NCBI RefSeq assembly: GCF_008329905.1
Contig: NZ_CP032155.1
Coordinates: forward strand, 5,704,001-5,768,000
Source of the DNA: Mycobacterium sp. ELW1
Lineage (GTDB): Bacteria; Actinomycetota; Actinomycetes; Mycobacteriales; Mycobacteriaceae
Length of the DNA stretch: 64,000 nucleotides
Reading direction: 5' to 3'
Shown here: positions 36,064 to 45,157 of the stretch, piece after piece
Numbering within the stretch: position 1 is the first letter of the stretch
How the letters are laid out: every line of letters begins with the position of its first letter
Position numbers and translations under genes: made by a program
Notes under the pieces: model-generated
What the model was told of the DNA's origin: nothing
Databases searched by the model: none
The model's input: only the letters and a program-made list of their open reading frames with translations

Positions 36064-37088
36064 TTCGGCGCGCACCGCCCGGTGTCTTGGCCGGCAACCT
36101 TGATGTACACCGGTTCGCCGCCCTTGCCGTTCATCTTGAGAACCGCATCGCACAGATAGAAGTTGAAGAAGTCGCCGTAAAGTCCTTGCCTGGCCAGAAG
36201 TTGATACTTGTCCGGAAGCTTGTTCAGCAAGTTATCGACGTAGTCGTGGTCGCTGACGACAATCGAGGCGACGCGGTCGAGCTGGCGAACGGTCTCCTGC
36301 AGTGGAGGGCGAGCCTGTGACAACAGATCAGCGATGGTTCCGGCGGCCGCGTTGGCATTTCCGAGCGCACCGCTGATGTCGTCCTTGTGGGCGGCAAGAC
36401 CCCGCACCAACTGCGAAACGGAATCCACCGCCTTGTCGAACTGCTTGCTCTGATCTCCCAGTGATCCCAGCACGGAATTTAGATTGTCTATCACCTGCCC
36501 GATCAGCTGGTCGCGGTTGGCCAACGTATCTGTCAGCGAAGCCGTCTGCGCCAGAATCGATTTGATGGTCGCACCCTGCCCCTGAAGAGCCTGGATGAGC
36601 TCACCCGTCAACGAGTTGACCTGCTCTGGATTCAGCGCGCGGAACAGCGGGCGCAACCCGCCGATGAGGGCGTCCAGATCGAGGGCAGGCAGCGTGTTGG
36701 AGATCGGAATTGTCTGTCCCGGTTGGAGTCTCCTGACGTCTCCGGGACCCTCCAACAGAGCCAGGTACCGGTCACCGACCAGGTTCTCGTACCGGACGAC
36801 GACCTTTGTCCCTGCCGTCAGCAGCACCGAAGAGCTTGCGCTGAATTCGACGTGGACGGTGGAGTCGTCCTGGATCACGAGGTTCTTGACCTTCCCGACC
36901 TCGACTCCGGCCACGCGGACAAAGTCTCCGATCTTCAACCCGGAGACGTTGTTGAAGGTTGCGTTGTAGTTGGCCGTGGTGTCAACGCGCAGCTGTGCGA
37001 AAACGGCGAACAGCGCGACGATCGCGAACACACATACCACGCCGAACACAGCCAGGCGCCAAACCACGCCTCCAAGTGAGATTTTCAA
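36060..37088 (-). CDS. mceB: Mce family protein MceB (mce locus 1)
   Basis: A 342-residue MCE protein with membrane anchor (VVWRLAVFGVVCVFAIVALFAVF), MCE domain (YNATFNNVSGLKIGDFVRVAGVEVGKVKNL), and the MceB-type end YGDFFNFYLCDAVLKMNGKGG. A TTG start at 37088 is chosen because the resulting N-terminus (MKISLGGVVWRL) aligns with the locus-2 protein (MRTNLRGAIWRL) and both chains are then 342 residues. It starts 28 bp after mceA and overlaps mceC by ATGA. Confidence 0.94.
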   Translation of the reverse strand: MKISLGGVVWRLAVFGVVCVFAIVALFAVFAQLRVDTTANYNATFNNVSGLKIGDFVRVAGVEVGKVKNLVIQDDSTVHVEFSASSSVLLTAGTKVVVRYENLVGDRYLALLEGPGDVRRLQPGQTIPISNTLPALDLDALIGGLRPLFRALNPEQVNSLTGELIQALQGQGATIKSILAQTASLTDTLANRDQLIGQVIDNLNSVLGSLGDQSKQFDKAVDSVSQLVRGLAAHKDDISGALGNANAAAGTIADLLSQARPPLQETVRQLDRVASIVVSDHDYVDNLLNKLPDKYQLLARQGLYGDFFNFYLCDAVLKMNGKGGEPVYIKVAGQDTGRCAPK

Positions 37089-37116
37089 AGGTCATGCCCT
37101 CTGTCGTCGATTCGGT

Positions 37117-38436
37117 TCACGGTGCCGGCGGAGGGCCCGGCGGCGGCGGCCCTGGGGCGGGTCCGGTCAGCTCGGCAGGCAGCGGTCCCGGCGGTGGCCA
37201 CGGGTTATCTGGAGACGGTGGCCCCTGGCACCGGATGCTCGGCGGATTGGGGACGGCGCGGGTGACGGGGAAGAAGTTGGCGTAGCACGGATGACCCAAG
37301 CCGACGTTGCCGCGGATGTCCGTGCCGGTGCCCCAGCCGGTGTTGGTAACCAATTGGCGGACTGGGAAGTTCTTCGACGCGTCGGGCAATGAGCCGCAGC
37401 CCGGTTTGCCCCCGGGGCCATTTTTGGCGGCGACGATGGGCAGGTTGTCAGGATATACATACGGATCGTTGCCCAGCAGGATGCCGACGTCGAGAATCAC
37501 CGACTTGCCGTTGCCGCCGGCGGCTGTGTAAAACCCGTTGTCCAAGCCCCACTTCGCGCCCGTGAGCAGACACGTGTACTCGGGGTTGTACTTCAGGAGC
37601 AGATTCGTGGTCGGCTCGAGGACATTCACCGCCCGTATCAAGTTGTCTTTACTCGGAGCCAACACGTCAATCCCGCTGTTCGACAAGCCAATCGCGTTCA
37701 GCAGCAGGGCATCCAGCGCCCCCGCGTGACTGGTGATGGTCGCCCCGGTGGTATCGATGGCATTCAGAGTGGCCAGGATGTCGGGCGCGGCAGCGCCATA
37801 CGTGTCGCTGAAGGACTTGAGCGAACGCCAATCCTGGCGGATCGCTTCACTGCGCGGGTTGATGGCCCCGAGTACCTCATTGGCATCGGTGACTGCCTGT
37901 CCGAGGGCCGGGCCCTGACCGCGCAACCCCTCCCCCAAGGCGCTCAATATGGCGTTGAGCTTGGCCGGGTCGACCTGGTTCAGCACCCCTACGAGGTTCT
38001 CGAAGATGGTGTTCACTTCGGTGCTCACGGTAGTTGCCGGCACGACCGCGCCCGCGGCAAGGTGCTTGGCACTGGCATCGTCGGGGGCAACGAGATCCAC
38101 AAACTTCGGTCCGAACGCGGTCGGCGCCATGATTTGCGCCTTGACGTTGGCGGGGATGTATGACGTTTGATCCGAGTAGATGTCGACTTTGAGGCTGACC
38201 GGCGTACCCCCGGCGACACCGCTGACCCGTCCCACTTCGATGCCGCGAAACTTCACTTTCGCGTTGGTCTCCAGGATCAAGCCCGCCCGCTGCGCTGTGA
38301 TCGTCACCGGAATGGAGGAGCGAAACGATCGCGTGAACATGCCCGCGGTGAAGACCATCACCCCGACGATCAGCAGAATGAGCATGGTCGTCCACCACGC
38401 CGGATGTAGCCCTAGGACACGGTCTCTCGTCGGCAT
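37117..38436 (-). CDS. mceA: Mce family protein MceA (mce locus 1)
   Basis: A 439-residue MCE protein, first of the six. Anchor WWTTMLILLIVGVMVFTAGMF, MCE domain near 40-115 (GLILETNAKVKFRGIEVGRVSGV), and a C-terminal region with conserved Cys (YNPEYTCLLTG, GGKPGCGSLP, LGHPCYANFF) and a Pro-rich end. ATG 38436 is five bases after the yrbEB stop. The locus-2 MceA is 37 residues longer, mainly in the Pro-rich tail. Confidence 0.95.
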   Translation of the reverse strand: MPTRDRVLGLHPAWWTTMLILLIVGVMVFTAGMFTRSFRSSIPVTITAQRAGLILETNAKVKFRGIEVGRVSGVAGGTPVSLKVDIYSDQTSYIPANVKAQIMAPTAFGPKFVDLVAPDDASAKHLAAGAVVPATTVSTEVNTIFENLVGVLNQVDPAKLNAILSALGEGLRGQGPALGQAVTDANEVLGAINPRSEAIRQDWRSLKSFSDTYGAAAPDILATLNAIDTTGATITSHAGALDALLLNAIGLSNSGIDVLAPSKDNLIRAVNVLEPTTNLLLKYNPEYTCLLTGAKWGLDNGFYTAAGGNGKSVILDVGILLGNDPYVYPDNLPIVAAKNGPGGKPGCGSLPDASKNFPVRQLVTNTGWGTGTDIRGNVGLGHPCYANFFPVTRAVPNPPSIRCQGPPSPDNPWPPPGPLPAELTGPAPGPPPPGPPPAP

Positions 38437-38441
38437 CGAAG

Positions 38442-39296
38442 CTATCCGGACAAGTGGAAGTTGCCGGACTCGCCATACGTCGCGAGCGCTATGACCAATG
38501 CGACGGACACCGCTGCTACCAGCGAAGCACGCACCGCGCGCCCCACCGCCTCACCTACACCGGCCGGACCACCCGATGCATTGAAGCCGTAATAGGTGTG
38601 CACGAGCATGATCACCAGCCCCATGACGACGGCCTCCAGGAACGACGCGAAGATGTCAAATGGCTGCAGGAAGGTATTGAAGTAGTGGTCGTAGACGCCG
38701 CTGGACTGCCCGTAGACGAAGATGACCAGAAACCGGGTGAAGGCGGTCGCCGTGATAGTCGCCATACAGAACAACGGAATGACCACGATCACCCCGGCGA
38801 TCAGCCGAGTCGACACCACGTAGGCGATCGCCCTGACAGCCATCACTTCGAGTGCGTCGATTTCCTCATTGATCCGCATCGCACCCAGCTGCGCGGTAGA
38901 ACCGGCGCCGACGGTCACCGCCAGCCCGATAGCCGCGATCGCCGGCGTGGAGAACCGGACTTGAACGTAGGCCGAGAAAAACCCGGTCAACGCCTCGACT
39001 CCGATGCTTCCCAGTGACGTGTATCCCTGGATAGCGACCAGGCCTCCGACAGACCCGGTCAGCAAGATGATGATCACCACGGTGCCGCCGATCACCGCCA
39101 ATGCGCCTACACCCAAACTCATTTGGGCGACCAAGCGGGCGATCTCCCCCTTGTAATACCGCACTGCGTCGCGGCAGCTTCCAATCGACTTGACGTAAAA
39201 CGCTGTCTGGTCACCGATTCGGTTCCAACCCGCCGCGAACGATGCTGCGGCGCGTCTGACTTGCGGCAGTGGGTAGCGGGCGACGTTGTAACTCAT
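38442..39296 (-). CDS. yrbEB: YrbEB permease of mce locus 1
   Basis: A 284-residue MlaE/YrbE-type integral membrane permease with about five to six hydrophobic segments. The cytoplasmic EQ-like loop that contacts the ATPase is AQLGAMRINEEIDALEVMAVRAI. Two YrbE chains form the permease core of each Mce importer, driven by an MceG ATPase, which is not encoded in this window. It overlaps yrbEA by ATGA and is followed five bases later by mceA. Confidence 0.95.
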   Translation of the reverse strand: MSYNVARYPLPQVRRAAASFAAGWNRIGDQTAFYVKSIGSCRDAVRYYKGEIARLVAQMSLGVGALAVIGGTVVIIILLTGSVGGLVAIQGYTSLGSIGVEALTGFFSAYVQVRFSTPAIAAIGLAVTVGAGSTAQLGAMRINEEIDALEVMAVRAIAYVVSTRLIAGVIVVIPLFCMATITATAFTRFLVIFVYGQSSGVYDHYFNTFLQPFDIFASFLEAVVMGLVIMLVHTYYGFNASGGPAGVGEAVGRAVRASLVAAVSVALVIALATYGESGNFHLSG

Positions 39297-40060
39297 TGCA
39301 ACCCCTTGAAACTCGCCGCTGTGAGGAGCACATCGATGATGAAGAGCACCACCGCCGCGTAAACCACGGTTTCATTGACCGCGTTGCCCACGCCCTGCGG
39401 GCCGCCACCTACCGTGACGCCCTTGTAGCAGGCGATCAGACCCGCCGCCACGCCGAACACCGCGCCTTTGAGGAGGCACACCACCACGTCACTGGTACCG
39501 ATGATGAGCGTCAAACCCGAGGCGAATGCCCCTGGGGTGACGTGCTGTACGTAGACGGAGAACACGAAGCACGAGACGATGGCGACGAGCGACACAATCG
39601 ACACCAGAAGAAACGAGACGAGGGTCGCGGCTAGGACACGCGGGACCACCAACGCCTGGATCGGGTTGATGCCGATCACTCGCATGGCGTCGAGTTCTTC
39701 GCGGATCGTCCGCGCACCAAGATCGGCGCACATCGCTGTCGCCCCCGCGCCGGCGACCACCAGCACCGCGATGATCGGACCGGTGTTGACGATCACCGCC
39801 AAGGAGGTGGCTCCGCCGGAGGCGTCGGACGCGCCGATCTCGCCCAACAGGATGTTGAGGAAGAAGATCGTCAGCATGTTGAACGGGATCGACAGCGCGA
39901 TCACGGGGAATAGCGACACCCGCGCCACAAACCAGCACTGGTACAGGAACTCGCGCCACGCGAACGGCGGCCGGACCATAGCCACGAAGGTGTCCAGCGA
40001 CATGGCGAAAAAGCTGCCCACCTCGCGAACTGGTTTCGCAAGGGCCGAAGTGGCGGTCAC
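39293..40060 (-). CDS. yrbEA: YrbEA permease of mce locus 1
   Basis: A 255-residue MlaE/YrbE permease, first gene of locus 1. Core motifs: GAGATAMCADLGARTIREELDAMRVIG (ATPase-coupling loop) and CYKGVTVGGGPQGVGNAVNETVV near the C-terminus. GTG 40060 is chosen because a stop codon lies in frame four codons upstream. The best Shine-Dalgarno (AAGGAGG on the minus strand, about 60 bp upstream) is too far for it and may serve a 12-codon leader ORF, so a start slightly downstream is possible. The locus-2 protein has the same length. Confidence 0.94.
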   Translation of the reverse strand: MTATSALAKPVREVGSFFAMSLDTFVAMVRPPFAWREFLYQCWFVARVSLFPVIALSIPFNMLTIFFLNILLGEIGASDASGGATSLAVIVNTGPIIAVLVVAGAGATAMCADLGARTIREELDAMRVIGINPIQALVVPRVLAATLVSFLLVSIVSLVAIVSCFVFSVYVQHVTPGAFASGLTLIIGTSDVVVCLLKGAVFGVAAGLIACYKGVTVGGGPQGVGNAVNETVVYAAVVLFIIDVLLTAASFKGLQ

Positions 40061-41301
40061 CGCCGGTTATCCCCGCGCATTTCCGTCGGACCCATAAACC
40101 CTAAATTCCTCCTTGTCACGCGGCGCGACGCCAAGGTGTGATCCCGATCTCTCGACCGGTGTCGGTGAACGCTACATCACAGTTTTCGAAAATTGCAAGG
40201 CCGTTGTCAACACCGGTGTAATTTTGCTGACGCGAAAATAGGCCGACGGGGTTACGAAGCTCCCCGCCTTGCGACACGCCGGTCATACTTGTCTCAGAGA
40301 TCAGCCCCGGATACCCGCTGCCAAGCGTCGCGACATGGCCTTTTATCCAACACCGAGCCGTTAGGCCACCGTTCCTGGCCGCGGCTTCTGCGGGGCACAA
40401 GCGGTCCGTCGTACGCGCCGCCGGAGGCGCAGCGACTATTCGCCACCGCGAGTCCTCTACTTATTTCAATTTGCCGTAGCGGCAGGTCTATATCGTTAGC
40501 GGCCATGCGCCGAATATCGATTTGAATGCCTGCAATTGGAAACCGTGCGTATGCGCGTCAGAATCAGAAGCCGTGTGGCGGCACTCCCGTGCACTACCGC
40601 CGATGCTACAATAATTTTACAAACACCGGCCATTGAATTGTCGTTGTCGCGCGGATCGATCGGATCATTTCGACCCCCGACGGCGAGACAGGGGTGACTT
40701 GCCGGCGGCAGCCGCCTCGATCCGGCCGCGCGCTCAGACACCCCGTCCGATCGCCGGCAGGCGGCGAGGAATCGGGCTCGACCAGTGGTTTCGCGGCGAA
40801 AGGACGCAGCGCTGATACCGCTCTCTTGCGCCCTGGCCGCCGGTGGACACGCTCGGTGCCGCCATTGAGAACACCGGGTGGCCATTTCGGGCTCGCATCA
40901 AGCAATGGCGCGGGTTGTCGGACGTCAGTCGCCAAAAGTGATGCCCCCAGCGGTGCGTCGCTCGGAATTTCGGTCTGCGAGTCGGCGCCCCGTTGTGCAA
41001 TTGATCCTGGGGCTGACAATCGCTGAGCGGCCGCCCAGGGACCGCCGCTCGAAATACTGATAAATATATCTATATAACGATTTAGAGAGTTCGCGCCCGG
41101 GCTTTTTGCCGGACGCTGTCCGGATGGCGTAATGGTGCCATACATGAAGCGTTGCGCACGATTTCGGTAGATCGCGGCCGGCGGTCCGACGAGTCGAGCG
41201 GGGTGCCCGAACCGGCTCTCGTCGATCAGTTTCGGACCTGAGGCGAGCATTGCTGACGTAAGCTCACGGCGAGTGGTGGTCCGGGACTGCAGGAGACACG
41301 A
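40061..41301. other. Long non-coding region upstream of mce locus 1
   Basis: A stretch of 1241 bp with no ORF I can defend: open frames such as 40606-41520 have no recognisable domain and arginine-rich shadow composition. It contains an AT-rich element (41059-41078) shared with the leader of locus 2, lower GC near 40180-40280 and 40440-40630, and AAGGAGG close to the yrbEA start followed by a 12-codon reading frame (minus strand, about 40099 to 40061). If transcription begins near the shared element, the mRNA has an unusually long leader of about 1 kb. Confidence 0.6.
41059..41078. promoter_or_regulatory. AT-rich element shared by both mce leaders (locus 1 copy)
   Basis: Read on the minus strand: GTTATATAGATATATTTATC. 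The locus-2 leader has GTTAAATAG-GTATATATTTATC at 50895-50916. Both stand 0.9-1.0 kb before yrbEA, in the same orientation relative to the operon. The minus-strand text just before it, AAATCGTTATATAG, also resembles the 17-bp operator set, weakly. A promoter/operator role is inferred. Confidence 0.5.
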
Positions 41302-41811
41302 ATGAGTGGATATCGCGTGACGAAGGCTCCCCACAGGGCGGTCGTGGCGCTCGCGGTGGTGCTGCTCGCCAACCCGGTGCTCGACGCGCCATCGGCGCAC
41401 GCCGATAACTCCCGGCAGCTCCGAAGCATCTTCATCGACATCTACACCGCACAGCAGCGCAACGGTTGTAAGACCGATCCTCGGCTGGACAACCGGCTCG
41501 TCGAGGCAGCACGCATTCATACGCTCGATGTACTAGCAAACCGGGACCTCAACGGAGACATAGGTTCCGACGGATCTACACCACTGGACAGGGCAAACGG
41601 TCAGGGTTTCGTCGGCAAGGTCGCAGAGACAGTGGCCATCAATCCCGCGCTGGCCATCAGCGACATCGAAGTTTTGCAGCAGTGGTGGTCTGACCCCGCT
41701 TCTCGCGCGACCATGCAGGATTGCGGTAACACCGCCATCGGAGTGTGGTCCGAAAACAGTCTGGACCGCACCGTGGTGGTCGCGGTGTACGGCCAACCCG
41801 TCATTCCCTGA
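41302..41811 (+). CDS. Secreted CAP-like domain protein
   Basis: A 169-residue exported protein; the signal peptide runs through VVALAVVLLANPVLDAPSAHA, with cleavage before DNSRQ. The mature part resembles the short mycobacterial CAP/SCP-like proteins: NGCKTDPRLDNRLVEAARIHTLDVLANRDLNGDIGSDGSTPLDRA, then GQGFVGKVAETVAINPALAI and a Cys near the end. A close paralogue lies at 47904. ATG 41302 follows GCAGGAGA. It faces away from mce locus 1. Function is unknown; in this context a role in the cell envelope around the Mce importers is possible but unproven. Confidence 0.8.
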   Translation: MSGYRVTKAPHRAVVALAVVLLANPVLDAPSAHADNSRQLRSIFIDIYTAQQRNGCKTDPRLDNRLVEAARIHTLDVLANRDLNGDIGSDGSTPLDRANGQGFVGKVAETVAINPALAISDIEVLQQWWSDPASRATMQDCGNTAIGVWSENSLDRTVVVAVYGQPVIP

Positions 41812-41826
41812 CCCGGCCGGGGGTCA
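41809..41826. terminator. Hairpin over the stop codon, between convergent genes
   Basis: TGACCC-GGCCGG-GGGTCA is a perfect 6-bp stem with a self-complementary 6-base loop. It begins with the stop codon of the CAP-like gene and faces the convergent small secreted gene ending at 41850. It is short and lacks a T tract; moderate support. Confidence 0.4.
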
Positions 41827-41849
41827 CCTGACCAATCCCAATCGCGGAA

Positions 41850-42257
41850 TCAGCGGCTCAGCGTCGCAGTCACGGGCCCAACCGGGTTGCAGACCGTCCT
41901 GGCCGGATCTCCGTAGCGCACGCAACCCACTCCGGAGGCCGTGTACGTGGCTGTCGATTGGGGTGGGTCGAAGAACACCTCTGCCGAACCCCAGCCGTAT
42001 GCGCTGGCGCATCTGCCCTGACTTCCGGCGGAGGCAAGGCACACAGTGGCATTCATCGGCTGAGCGGGACCCGTACAACCCGTCGCACGGATGGTCGCAG
42101 TCGCCTTGGTCCCCGTTGCCGGGTCTTCGACAAGTCGCGGCGCGGAGAGTCCGAACGAACAGTTCAAGTCGTCGGCCCACGCGGTTCCACTCGGTCCCGG
42201 CAAGCCGATCAGCACGCCTAGGCAGGCCAAGAGAATGCCCGACGCTCTTCGGATCAT
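41850..42257 (-). CDS. Small Cys-containing secreted protein (paralogue of 50148)
   Basis: A 135-residue exported protein: signal segment ILLACLGVLIGLPGPSGTAWA, then DDLNCSFGLSAPRLVEDPATGTKATATIRATGC. Cys residues occur in NCSF, TGCTGPA, ATVCLAS, GRCAS, VGCVRY and TVCN, suggesting disulphides. The 50148 gene product aligns throughout (CSFELTAPQ..., CTGLAEATDAVVCINT, QQCNRS). No catalytic motif is visible. ATG 42257 is the clear start. A strong copy of the recurrent operator-like site stands 39 bp upstream, so it may be co-regulated with the catabolic genes. Confidence 0.75.
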   Translation of the reverse strand: MIRRASGILLACLGVLIGLPGPSGTAWADDLNCSFGLSAPRLVEDPATGTKATATIRATGCTGPAQPMNATVCLASAGSQGRCASAYGWGSAEVFFDPPQSTATYTASGVGCVRYGDPARTVCNPVGPVTATLSR

Positions 42258-42295
42258 CGCTGAATGGTAACGCCCGCGGCCGTCACCGGGATAGC

Positions 42296-42312
42296 GAACT
42301 GTTTAACTATTT
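42296..42312. promoter_or_regulatory. Putative operator (motif member f)
   Basis: GAACTGTTTAACTATTT; on the minus strand AAATAGTTAAACAGTTC, the copy closest to a perfect palindrome. It is 39 bp upstream of the secreted-protein start at 42257. Confidence 0.6.
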
Positions 42313-42349
42313 GTCCGGCGGCACCCAGGGGCAAAACGCTGAGCGCGTC

Positions 42350-42964
42350 TCATGGCTGGGCGTTCACGGTCCGCCACAACAGCTCGGTGGCCGCCGCGAG
42401 GACGGCCGTCCGGTCGACCGACGCGATCTCGTTGTGGCTCACCATCAACCAGGACCGCTCGAGCATCGCCATAACGGCGAGCCCGCTGGCAGCGGGATCC
42501 ACGCGGAGTGGCGTGACCGCCACCTTGGCGATACCTGCCCCAGCGCCCAGGGCGGCGGCGGTTCGGCGATGCGAGCGGGTGACGCGCGCACGGAACTTCG
42601 GATCAGTGGGCATGTCGTCGGCGGAACGGATGACGAAGGCGCCGCTGCGGTCGAGATAATCGAAATAGCGCTCGACCCACATCTCGAGCTGGTGGCGCGA
42701 CGGCGGAGCGTCGAGCTCTCCGAACGCTTCGGCAACCTCGAGCACCTGCCGGTAGGTCTGCGTGCCCAACTCAACGAAGAGCTCGGTCTTGTCTGCGAAG
42801 TAGTAGTAGAAACCCGCACGGTTCACGGCCGCGAGATCGGTGATGTCGCGGATCGTCACACCGGAGAAGCCCTTGCGCGCGAACGCGATCCGGGCAGCGT
42901 CCAGAATCGACTCGCGAGTGCGGTCAGACTTGCGGACGACGCCTGCCGACGACCGGTCAGACAC
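42350..42964 (-). CDS. TetR-family transcriptional regulator
   Basis: A 204-residue regulator with the TetR helix-turn-helix near residues 16-62 (TRESILDAARIAFARKGFSGVTIRDITDLAAVNRAGFYYYFADKTELF) and a helical ligand domain. GTG 42964 overlaps the stop of the Rieske oxygenase gene by 8 bp, so both are one minus-strand transcript. A perfect 10-bp inverted repeat in the Rieske/LLM divergent promoter is its probable operator, giving a feedback loop in which it controls its own operon and the LLM gene. Confidence 0.93.
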   Translation of the reverse strand: MSDRSSAGVVRKSDRTRESILDAARIAFARKGFSGVTIRDITDLAAVNRAGFYYYFADKTELFVELGTQTYRQVLEVAEAFGELDAPPSRHQLEMWVERYFDYLDRSGAFVIRSADDMPTDPKFRARVTRSHRRTAAALGAGAGIAKVAVTPLRVDPAASGLAVMAMLERSWLMVSHNEIASVDRTAVLAAATELLWRTVNAQP

Positions 42965-43976
42965 GTTGCGAGACCGGCGGCGCCACGGACTCGGGATAAA
43001 ACGTACTCGCCCAACGCCGCAGGGCGCGAAAGCCCGCCGCCTCCGAGGTCGCCAGCCCAGGGGGTTCGAGATAGAGCTGGTGCTCCCAGATCTGAATGTC
43101 GTCGGGCAGAGCCAGTTTCGCCGACTCCAACCGCGCCTGGAAGCTATCCGGCTCGGCGCCGTCCTCCGCGCTGATCCAGTAGCCGGCGAAGATGTCGGAT
43201 GTGGTGTCGTCGACGGGAGTCGCGCATATCGAGATGACGCGGATGCCGTCGCGCATGTGCTCGCCGTTGAAGCTGAGCCCGATGCCGGACCAGTAGATCT
43301 CGATCGTGTTCATCGTGTCGTCGGCGCGGTCGACAACGTCGGCCCAGCGTCGGCCGAAGCCGACCTTGGCCGACCACGTCGATTCGTCGGTGTGCTCGCG
43401 CAAGACGACCGGACTCATCGGAGTCTTGTGGACGAACCGGAAGTGATGGGGATCCACCGCATTCTCGGCGATCACCTGGGGATGTACCTTCACGCTGTCG
43501 AAGCGAGTCCGGCACTCGGTGCCAAAGGGGTGAAAGGTCCTCTCGCGGACGTGCGGGCCCAGTGCCTCGAAGGCGTTGGGCACCTCCCACATAGGCGGCC
43601 GTGACTCGGCGTCGTGCCACATGTAGATGGAGTCGTTGAGTTCGGTCACCCGGTACGAGCGCACCCGGCGCCCCCGATTGGGCCGGTCCTGGTACGGGAT
43701 GGCGACGTTGCGGCCCTCACCGTTCCAGACCCAGCCGTGAAACGGACACTGGATCCCCTCATCGACGACGCAACCGCCGTGGGCAAGGCTGGCACCGAGA
43801 TGCTGGCAATGCGCATCGAGCACCTTGACGTCACCGTTCAATTCCCGAAAGAGAACAAGGTCGCGTCCGAAGTAGTGCTTCGGTACGACGTCCCCGACCG
43901 CGACGTCGGCACTCCAGGCGACTTGAAACCACCCGGTGGGAGCCATGCTTGGCAAACCTGTCGTCTTCATCAACAT
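42957..43976 (-). CDS. Rieske non-haem iron oxygenase, KshA-like
   Basis: A 339-residue oxygenase component. The Rieske cluster ligands are CQHLGASLAHGGC...CPFHGW (C-x-H and C-x2-H). The mononuclear iron site is NAVDPHHFRFVH, of the N/D-x2-H-x4-H type. The layout and length resemble the 3-ketosteroid 9-alpha-hydroxylase oxygenase group, but sequence alone does not prove a steroid substrate. ATG 43976 has GAAAGGAC directly upstream; the open frame extends 42 codons further without a better start. No reductase gene is adjacent, so electrons must come from a reductase elsewhere. Operon with the TetR gene. Confidence 0.9.
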   Translation of the reverse strand: MLMKTTGLPSMAPTGWFQVAWSADVAVGDVVPKHYFGRDLVLFRELNGDVKVLDAHCQHLGASLAHGGCVVDEGIQCPFHGWVWNGEGRNVAIPYQDRPNRGRRVRSYRVTELNDSIYMWHDAESRPPMWEVPNAFEALGPHVRERTFHPFGTECRTRFDSVKVHPQVIAENAVDPHHFRFVHKTPMSPVVLREHTDESTWSAKVGFGRRWADVVDRADDTMNTIEIYWSGIGLSFNGEHMRDGIRVISICATPVDDTTSDIFAGYWISAEDGAEPDSFQARLESAKLALPDDIQIWEHQLYLEPPGLATSEAAGFRALRRWASTFYPESVAPPVSQRV

Positions 43977-44013
43977 GTCCTTTCGGGGCGGGACTGTGCC
44001 ATCACCGTACTCG

Positions 44014-44035
44014 TTTTCGACACTGGTGTCGAAAA
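44014..44035. promoter_or_regulatory. Perfect 22-bp palindromic operator, probably for the TetR regulator
   Basis: TTTTCGACAC, two bases (TG), GTGTCGAAAA: perfect 10-bp arms. It lies in the 141-bp promoter region shared by the Rieske-TetR operon and the LLM gene. Size and symmetry are typical of TetR sites. Confidence 0.75.
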
Positions 44036-44117
44036 GCGGCTTTGCTCTCCATGTCTGCGCGCGTAAGGTGGCGTGGTTCACTAAGTAAGCGATGTCGCAC
44101 ACGAATTGTGAGGATCA

Positions 44118-45113
44118 ATGGACTGGGGACTGCCGTGGCCCGGGCCGGAACTGGCGGCGCAGGCTGAAACAGCCGGCGCCAAAGCCTTCTGCGCAGGCGA
44201 ATTCGCCGATCTGAGCGCGTACGTGACCACCACCGAGATGGCACACAACACGTCGTCGGCACTGGTGGGCCCTGGCATTGCCTACGCGTTCGCTCGATCG
44301 CCGTTCGTGCACGCCGCGGCCGTTCGTCATCTATCCAAGGCATCGTCGGGCCGGGTCTTCCTCGGCCTGGGGGCGGGCACGTCGCGCATGAACCGGGACT
44401 GGTTCGGCATCGACGCGGCGCATCCCGCCGCGCGGATGGCCGAATTGATCCGCGTCATCCAGGCCTTCCTGCACGCCGAGAATGGCGAATCGATTCGCTA
44501 CCAAGGCGAGTTCTACAACATCGATGCCGACATTCGCGCACCTGTCTTCGGCCGACTCGACGTGCCCATCCTGATCGGGGCCTTCAACAAAGTCATGACG
44601 CGCACGGCGGGACAGGTCGCGGACGGTGTGCTCGGCCACGGGTTGTTCACCGATCGGTGGTGGGCGGAGTCGGTGGAGCCCGCCCTGACGCTGGGCGCCG
44701 GAGCCAGTGGCCGTGATCCTGCCGAACTGCGGCGCTGGGGCTGGTTGATCACCGCAATCGATGATGATGATCCCGCGCGCGCCATCCAGGATGCGAAGCT
44801 GCAGATCGCCTTCTATCTGACTGTGCGCACCTATGATTCGTTGGTCGACCTGCACGGCTGGCACGACGAAGTCGCGAGGATCCGAGCCGCATTCCGTAGC
44901 GGCCGGCCCGAGACGATCGCCGATCATGTCACCGACGAGATGCTGTGGTCGATCGCGTTGTGTGGGACTACTGCGCAGGCACGCGAAATGCTCGCGGCCC
45001 GCACACGATTGCCCCACCTCGCGTTCACCTCGTCGCCGAGCTTTCTGGTCGGGCGCAAGCGAGGCGCGCGCTACGCCGCCGCCGCCATCCGACTGATGTC
45101 AGAATCGCACTGA
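44118..45113 (+). CDS. LLM-class (luciferase-like, probably F420-dependent) oxidoreductase
   Basis: A 331-residue protein of the luciferase-like monooxygenase superfamily. Signs are the TIM-barrel start MDWGLPWPGPELAAQAETAGAKAF, the LGLGAGTSRMNRDWFGID cofactor-side loop, and AARMAELIRVIQAFL, common to mycobacterial F420-dependent reductases and dehydrogenases. FMN cannot be excluded as cofactor. ATG 44118 is preceded by GTGAGGA. It is divergent from the Rieske oxygenase with the palindromic site between them, so both should respond to the same TetR regulator and probably act on the same substrate. Confidence 0.88.
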   Translation: MDWGLPWPGPELAAQAETAGAKAFCAGEFADLSAYVTTTEMAHNTSSALVGPGIAYAFARSPFVHAAAVRHLSKASSGRVFLGLGAGTSRMNRDWFGIDAAHPAARMAELIRVIQAFLHAENGESIRYQGEFYNIDADIRAPVFGRLDVPILIGAFNKVMTRTAGQVADGVLGHGLFTDRWWAESVEPALTLGAGASGRDPAELRRWGWLITAIDDDDPARAIQDAKLQIAFYLTVRTYDSLVDLHGWHDEVARIRAAFRSGRPETIADHVTDEMLWSIALCGTTAQAREMLAARTRLPHLAFTSSPSFLVGRKRGARYAAAAIRLMSESH

Positions 45114-45157
45114 CCGGCAGCATGCGTCCACCAAATGACGGCTCAGACGTGGTTTAC

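Noticed and set aside
40606..41520. A 304-codon minus-strand open frame in the leader of mce locus 1
   Set aside because: No domain, no ribosome site, Arg/Pro-rich shadow-like composition, and it overlaps the CAP-like gene on the other strand. Long chance frames are normal at this GC content.
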